The translations under genes and the position numbers were made by a program. From Patescibacteria group bacterium (GTDB taxonomy: Bacteria; Patescibacteriota; UBA1384; 2-12-FULL-50-11), in contig JALHMV010000006.1 of assembly GCA_022843855.1 (NCBI GenBank), positions 1 through 41,870 of the forward strand: a DNA stretch of 41,870 nt, given 5' to 3'. Under the pieces are notes generated by a model. It worked only from the letters and a program-made list of their open reading frames with translations, was not told the origin of the DNA and did not search any database. Below are positions 38,125 to 41,870 of this stretch, one piece after another. How positions within the stretch are numbered: position 1 is the first letter of the stretch; each line of letters begins with the position of its first letter.

Positions 38125-38153
38125 ATTATGTCAAAAAGTTACTCAAGGGTCAA
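38125..38153 (-). promoter_or_regulatory. Promoter of the rplJ-rplL operon
   Basis: Leftward -35 TTGACC (38148-38153), 17-nt spacer, -10 CATAAT (38125-38130). It overlaps the end of the thioredoxin-like gene. Confidence 0.85.
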
Positions 38154-38657
38154 TAACGCGTTGAGGTGCTCAGCGGAAGGCCTGCCGGGAAAGAAGACTT
38201 GAAATGCGCCGTTCCTGACAAGGTAGGTGGCTGGTATCGTGGCTGACCAGGCGGTCAACGCAGCACCTGTTTGGTCATAATAGGTTTCACTCAGACCATA
38301 TTTCCTCATCGCCTCGTCGGCCTGTTCGCGCGGATTCTTGACGTTGACGTATATCGGCTTGAACTGGGGGGAGTCAGCGACAAACGACTGGATAGTCTGG
38401 AGACCTACCCGACACTCACCGCAAGCAGCGTCCCAAAACGTAACTAGCGTATTATCCGGTAGCGTCCCGTCGAGTACGACGGTCTGGCCCGCCTGATTAG
38501 TGACGCTCACTGGAACGATGTTTTCCCTCACGCGAAAGTTGTCGATCAGCGATTCTTGACGGAGCCGGGCGCTGTCGTCAGGAGATAGCGCGCCCAACAT
38601 CGCCGCGGCGGCGATTAGCACGATGACTGCAATGAGGCCGGGTACAAGCCTCCCCAT
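38139..38657 (-). CDS. TlpA-like membrane-anchored thioredoxin
   Basis: A 172-residue protein with an N-terminal signal anchor (about 5-23, VPGLIAVIVLIAAAAMLGAL) and a thioredoxin-fold domain. FWDAACGECRVGLQ contains the active site C79-G-E-C82, and the cis-proline region is SATIPATYLVRNGA. It acts outside the membrane and may reduce or exchange disulfides; the acidic CGEC centre is unusual. It starts 7 nt after rplA stops and carries the rplJ promoter in its 3' end, so a redox protein is inserted into the ribosomal protein cluster. Confidence 0.85.
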   Translation of the reverse strand: MGRLVPGLIAVIVLIAAAAMLGALSPDDSARLRQESLIDNFRVRENIVPVSVTNQAGQTVVLDGTLPDNTLVTFWDAACGECRVGLQTIQSFVADSPQFKPIYVNVKNPREQADEAMRKYGLSETYYDQTGAALTAWSATIPATYLVRNGAFQVFFPGRPSAEHLNALLTLE

Positions 38658-38663
38658 CTTGTC

Positions 38664-39563
38664 TTACAGGCTGTCGGTGTCAACCGGCACCGACGGACCG
38701 ATGCTGGCAGAAAGATAGGCTGATTCGAGACGGGTTTTGGGGAAAGCCGACAACACAACTTTGGCGTTTTCAAGTAGCTTGGCGTTGTCCCATGAAACCT
38801 TACCGATGATCTGGTGAATCTGATTTTGAGCGTCGATGCGGTACTCGACCTTTCCGGAGTTAATCTCTTCGATCGCTTTTTGCGGATCGGCGGTTACTGT
38901 GCCGGACTTTGGGTCAGGCATCTTACCCTTAGGTCCAAGAATTTTGGCAATTTTTCCAACCTTTGGCATAAGTTCGGGTGTCGCGATCGCAACATCAAAA
39001 TCAATTTTTTTCGTCTTGGCAATCTCTTCAATCTTGGCTTCGTCAAGAATAACAATCTTCTTAGCCTTCCCAGAACCGTGCGGCAGTTGGAATAAACCCT
39101 TCGATGATTCCGAGGCGCCTTTGCTCTTTTTCTTAGTTAGTTTGATATGAACTTCGATCGAACCGTCAAACTTTGAAATAGAAACTTTCTTAACAAGCTC
39201 GATCGCGTCTGCAAGCGGATATTGCTTACCAGCTTCTACGTGAGCCTTTGCCGCATGATAGCCTTTTGAGCGAACCTTCGCCTTTTTTGCCGACACTTTT
39301 TTGGAGATTTTCACATCTTTTTTATTGACAGCTGCAGCCGACTCGTTATCGTCATGGATAGCTGCGACTTCCGCCGGCATAACCGATTCGGTATCTGCGC
39401 CTTCTTGGGCGATAAGACCCTTCTCTGCCTCTTCGTCAGGGTTTACCTCGTCTATCGAAGCTTCGCTATGGCGACGCGCCATCGCTTCCGCTTCTTTGTC
39501 AGCGGATTTTTCCAGTTCTACGATGTTGTCGGTTTCGGTTGTTTGGTTATTTTTCTTGGGCAT
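38664..39563 (-). CDS. rplA: 50S ribosomal protein L1 with long N-terminal extension
   Basis: A 299-residue L1. The usual domain starts near residue 98 (KGYHAAKAHVEAGKQYPLADAIELV) and contains FQLPHGSGKAKKIVIL, ELMPKVGKIAKILGPKGKMPDPKSGT and NSGKVEYRIDAQNQIHQIIGKVSW, matching the roughly 230-residue family. The first 97 residues are an extra, mostly acidic then lysine-rich and probably disordered segment. The ATG at 39563 overlaps pth by 17 nt; later ATGs exist, but none has a better ribosome-binding site. rplK, usually next to rplA, is absent here. Confidence 0.93.
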   Translation of the reverse strand: MPKKNNQTTETDNIVELEKSADKEAEAMARRHSEASIDEVNPDEEAEKGLIAQEGADTESVMPAEVAAIHDDNESAAAVNKKDVKISKKVSAKKAKVRSKGYHAAKAHVEAGKQYPLADAIELVKKVSISKFDGSIEVHIKLTKKKSKGASESSKGLFQLPHGSGKAKKIVILDEAKIEEIAKTKKIDFDVAIATPELMPKVGKIAKILGPKGKMPDPKSGTVTADPQKAIEEINSGKVEYRIDAQNQIHQIIGKVSWDNAKLLENAKVVLSAFPKTRLESAYLSASIGPSVPVDTDSL

Positions 39564-40110
39564 GCAATGTTGTGGTTGTTAGATTTTGTTCGTCAATTGA
39601 TTGTATCAGGTACGAAACGACTCGGTCAATGATCGCAGGCAGCTCATTTTCTTCCTCAGCCGTAAACGGCGCCAGCACAAAATCGGAGAGCGAATTTGAT
39701 GAAGAACCGCCCCGCCCAACCCCAAATCGCACTCGCCAGTAGTCCGGACCGATCGCTTCATCGAGAGACTTAATGCCGTTGTGACCGCCGCTCGTACCGC
39801 CCTGCTTAATCCGTATCTCACCAAACGGCACTTCAACGTCGTCGTGAATAACCCAGAGGTGCTCGGGCTCCGCCGGGGAGTACTTCAGCCAGCCGGCAAT
39901 TGCTTGGCCAGTTTCATTAACGTAACTTTTCGGCTTAACGAGTACGAAGTGTCTATCAAGATAGGTAGCATATTCTACACCCCTATCATCCTGCCAATGC
40001 TGACCGCCAAGCGCAGCAGAAAGGGCCTCGACAACACGAAAGCCGATATTGTGACGCGTGTTGACGTATTTTCCTCCCGGGTTTCCGATCCCGATAATCG
40101 CCCGTACCAT
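39547..40110 (-). CDS. pth: Peptidyl-tRNA hydrolase
   Basis: A 187-residue enzyme that frees tRNA from prematurely released peptides. IIGIGNPGGKYVNTRHNIGFRVV contains the catalytic histidine (His20), KPKSYVNETGQAI the substrate-binding asparagine, and LWVIHDDVEVPFGEIRIKQGGTSGGHNGIKS the key aspartate and glycine-rich motif. GGAGGAGGTGAT lies directly before the ATG, inside the end of the 24-residue peptide gene, whose TAA overlaps the ATG. Its own 3' end overlaps rplA. Confidence 0.96.
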   Translation of the reverse strand: MVRAIIGIGNPGGKYVNTRHNIGFRVVEALSAALGGQHWQDDRGVEYATYLDRHFVLVKPKSYVNETGQAIAGWLKYSPAEPEHLWVIHDDVEVPFGEIRIKQGGTSGGHNGIKSLDEAIGPDYWRVRFGVGRGGSSSNSLSDFVLAPFTAEEENELPAIIDRVVSYLIQSIDEQNLTTTTLHAQEK

Positions 40111-40184
40111 TAATCACCTCCTCCAGCAAAAAGCACCAACGCTCCGATGACGACCACTCCACCAACGAGGAAGATCGTCAACAT
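40110..40184 (-). CDS. Unannotated 24-residue single-span membrane peptide
   Basis: Between ybaB and pth a 24-codon frame starts 3 nt after the ybaB stop and ends with a TAA that shares a base with the pth ATG. It begins MLTIFLVGGVVVIG and ends FAGGGD: one hydrophobic helix with a Gly-rich acidic end. The exact fit of the gap with overlapping stop and start suggests a real gene of the ybaB-pth operon, or a coupling leader for pth. Function unknown. Confidence 0.55.
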   Translation of the reverse strand: MLTIFLVGGVVVIGALVLFAGGGD

Positions 40185-40187
40185 ATG

Positions 40188-40499
40188 TTACATCCCAGGC
40201 AGGTTGAGATTTTTTAGAATGGGTTGCAGCCGAGCCGCGCTTTCGCTCTGAGCCTTGGTCATCGCCTGACCGACGGTGTCCTTGAGCGCTGCCTCGAGCG
40301 CGGATTTCTTACTCGGATCCATCATTTCATCACTGATTTGAATCTCGACGATCTTCATTTCACCGTTTACCACTGCTGCAACCAGGCCATCTGTCGAGCG
40401 TGCTTCTATCTCTAAGTTCTTTAGTTCCTTCTGTACCTCTTTAGCCTTCTTCTGAAGCTGGTACATCTCTTTCATTTGTCCGAAATTTGGTAATGCCAT
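40188..40499 (-). CDS. ybaB: YbaB/EbfC-family nucleoid-associated protein
   Basis: A 103-residue DNA-binding protein forming dimers. The N-terminal helix (FGQMKEMYQLQKKAKEVQKEL) and the strand region GLVAAVVNGEMKIVEIQISDEMM are typical of the family, and the length is normal. AAGGAG lies 5 nt before the ATG. The gene is next to prfB and followed by the 24-residue peptide and pth; family members are usually found with recR or dnaX, which are not here. Confidence 0.92.
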   Translation of the reverse strand: MALPNFGQMKEMYQLQKKAKEVQKELKNLEIEARSTDGLVAAVVNGEMKIVEIQISDEMMDPSKKSALEAALKDTVGQAMTKAQSESAARLQPILKNLNLPGM

Positions 40500-40508
40500 A
40501 GCTCTCCT

Positions 40509-41510
40509 TTACTTCGATTCTTTGTAATTCATTCTACCTGTCGCAACGTGTTTGCGCCACTCGGTTAGCAGTGTTTCGATCTCGCCGTCGAGCACGTCGT
40601 GAACCGCCGAAGTCTCATAACCACTTCGCAGATCCTTAACGAGTTGGTAGGGCTGCAAGACGTAGGAACGTATCTGGTTCCCCCACGAGGCAAGAACTGG
40701 CTCACCTTTATGTTTCTGCTCTTCTGCTCGCTGTTTTTCATCCTCTAAGAGCTGGAGCTTCCCCTGAAGAATCTTCATCGCTTGTGCTTTGTTTTGCAGT
40801 TGGCTCCGTTCGTTTTGGCACGTAACAATAATCCCGGTTGGAAGGTGGGTCAGGCGAACTGCGGAGTCGGTCGTGTTGACACCTTGCCCGCCGTGGCCGC
40901 CGGCTCGATAGACGTCGATACGCAAGTCATCTGGCTTAATTGTTATTTCGCTCTTTTCTACCTCTGGGACAACTTCTACGAGCGCAAACGACGTATGTCG
41001 AGATTTGTCAGCGTCGTATGGAGAAATCCGGACCAGTCGATGAGTCCCGTTTTCACCTTTTAACTTACCGTAGGCCCGGTAGCCACGGACAAGAATCGTA
41101 GCACTTTTAATACCAGCCTCCTCGCCATCAACTTTGTCGAGGAGTTCTACTCTATAGTCGGCTCGTTCGCCATATCGCATGTACATGCGTAGCAGCATCT
41201 CGGCCCAGTCCTGCGCTTCCGTACCACCGGAGCCAGCGTGTACTGAGAGATACGCTGACGCATCGTCGTGAGCGCCGGTGAAGGTTGCTTCGTTCTCTAG
41301 TTCGTCAATCTCCTCGAGCGTTTCGGCCAGTTCGAATTGGACGATAACGTCGTCGAGGTGTTTAAGCTCCTGCGCAACCTTAGCTGCGTACTGGTGGTTC
41401 TCCCAAAATTTTGGGTCAGCCATCTCAGCTTGAATGCTCTGCATTCGCTGCTGTTTAGCGTTGATATCAAGCAAAACCGCCAATTCCTTTTTACGGCTTT
41501 CTAAGTCCAT
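40509..41510 (-). CDS. prfB: Peptide chain release factor 2, without frameshift segment
   Basis: A 333-residue class I release factor. The catalytic GGQ is in RAGGHGGQGVNTTDSAVRL (about 210), and the stop-codon recognition loop reads ISPYDADK, with Tyr in place of the Phe of the usual SPF. The coiled N-terminal domain starts immediately (ESRKKELAVLLDINAKQQRM), so the first 20-25 residues of typical RF2, including the CTT-TGA frameshift site, are missing. Two ATGs lie 9 nt apart; the second (41510) follows a TAGAAT box by 7 nt and is chosen. Autoregulation by frameshifting is therefore not possible here. Confidence 0.93.
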   Translation of the reverse strand: MDLESRKKELAVLLDINAKQQRMQSIQAEMADPKFWENHQYAAKVAQELKHLDDVIVQFELAETLEEIDELENEATFTGAHDDASAYLSVHAGSGGTEAQDWAEMLLRMYMRYGERADYRVELLDKVDGEEAGIKSATILVRGYRAYGKLKGENGTHRLVRISPYDADKSRHTSFALVEVVPEVEKSEITIKPDDLRIDVYRAGGHGGQGVNTTDSAVRLTHLPTGIIVTCQNERSQLQNKAQAMKILQGKLQLLEDEKQRAEEQKHKGEPVLASWGNQIRSYVLQPYQLVKDLRSGYETSAVHDVLDGEIETLLTEWRKHVATGRMNYKESK

Positions 41511-41517
41511 CACCCTC

Positions 41518-41547
41518 ATTCTACTCGGTCCAACCCTTTTAGCCCAA
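41518..41547 (-). promoter_or_regulatory. Promoter of prfB, leaderless
   Basis: Leftward -35 TTGGGC (41542-41547), 18-nt spacer, -10 TAGAAT (41518-41523), then 7 nt to the ATG at 41510. Confidence 0.65.
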
Positions 41548-41548
41548 C

Positions 41549-41574
41549 AAAAAACACCCCGGAGGGTGTTTTTT
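41549..41574. terminator. Terminator of the surface protein gene
   Basis: AAAAAACACCC (41549-41559), loop CGGA, GGGTGTTTTTT (41564-41574); symmetric, so it works in both directions. It ends the leftward gene at 41591. Confidence 0.93.
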
Positions 41575-41590
41575 GTTTCTTGTCTAATGT

Positions 41591-41870
41591 TTAGGCAAGA
41601 AGGTCGGCTTCCTTCTTCGCAAGCGCGAGCTTACGAATACCGGCAGCCATGACAGCCGCAATACCTGGGAACAAGTACATTTCTGCACCGGTCTTCGGCA
41701 ATGAGGTCGTCACCTGTCGAACAACGGTCGTGCCAGTCTGCGTAACGCAGTTGGCACTTGCCTTTGAAGCAGATGCAGCGCTTGAGCTAGACGCTGAAGC
41801 GGCCGCAGCGGCTGATGCGCCAGGGCAAACAGCGGTCTGGCTCTTGGTACCGCTACCGGCTGAGGCAGAC
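41591..41870 (-). CDS. C-terminal part of an LPXTG surface protein (runs off the window)
   Basis: An open leftward frame without a start in the window covers its last 92 codons. An Ala/Ser-rich stalk with two isolated cysteines (AVCPGASAA and SANCVTQ) leads to TSLPKTG, a hydrophobic stretch (AEMYLFPGIAAVMAAGI) and a basic tail (RKLALAKKEADLLA). LPXTG, membrane helix and positive residues in this order form a sortase cell-wall sorting signal. The tail after the helix is longer than usual. The protein is therefore probably exported and covalently attached to the envelope; the sortase is not in view. Confidence 0.8.
   Translation of the reverse strand, partial: SASAGSGTKSQTAVCPGASAAAAASASSSSAASASKASANCVTQTGTTVVRQVTTSLPKTGAEMYLFPGIAAVMAAGIRKLALAKKEADLLA

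Overview
The window reads as a chromosomal segment of a small-genome bacterium, most likely of the Candidate Phyla Radiation (Patescibacteria). This is inferred from gene content: two tandem membrane-anchored VirD4/HerA-like ATPases, many short single-membrane-span proteins, dense packing, vitamin B12-dependent ribonucleotide reductase with no corrinoid synthesis genes in view, and a mixture of leaderless and Shine-Dalgarno starts. Genes end normally with TGA as well as TAA/TAG, so the code appears standard. Base composition is near 50% GC by eye. No tRNA, rRNA, CRISPR array, insertion sequence or prophage was recognised.

Layout, left to right. 0-3 kb: an orphan LuxR-type DNA-binding protein, divergent from a DNA-damage cluster (small protein, Y-family polymerase, LexA) whose two promoters share a GTTC-N7-GTTC operator. 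3-10.6 kb: AbrB-like, LytR_C-like and NYN proteins, an ABC exporter pair, a hidden 21-residue membrane peptide, the tRNA CCA-adding enzyme, a DUF3048 lipoprotein-like protein, a lytic transglycosylase and a HIT hydrolase. 11-14.7 kb: rpsU-yqeY-ybeY-ftsA-ftsZ. 15-20.5 kb: class II (B12) ribonucleotide reductase, flavin split-barrel protein, cobalamin adenosyltransferase, an apparent small RNA, a DUF6580-like membrane protein and thioredoxin, which together look like a dNTP-supply and corrinoid-salvage module. A third copy of the LexA-like operator lies upstream of the reductase. 20.5-26.7 kb: UvrD-type helicase-nuclease, RluA-type pseudouridine synthase, SecD, SecF.

Near 26.7-27.2 kb transcription switches from mostly rightward to mostly leftward. 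The converging point is a gene-poor stretch with a perfect 10-6-10 palindrome whose centre resembles a XerCD dif site. Beyond it, leftward: a paired ATPase operon, tgt, a histidine phosphatase, (rightward) a histidine-box membrane enzyme, a probable long noncoding transcript, two small proteins, rplL/rplJ with a recognisable L10 leader, a TlpA-like thioredoxin, rplA with a long N-terminal extension, pth, a hidden 24-residue membrane peptide, ybaB, prfB without its frameshift segment, and the C-terminal end of a surface protein carrying LPKTG.

Recurring themes are: (1) about ten genes whose ATG sits 6-7 nt after a -10 hexamer, implying leaderless mRNAs; (2) a LexA operator shared by three loci; (3) a hairpin element found twice with compensatory stem changes; (4) several apparently autonomous RNA units with promoter, stems and terminator. 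All functional calls are from reading the sequence and from memory of protein families; no database search was run.
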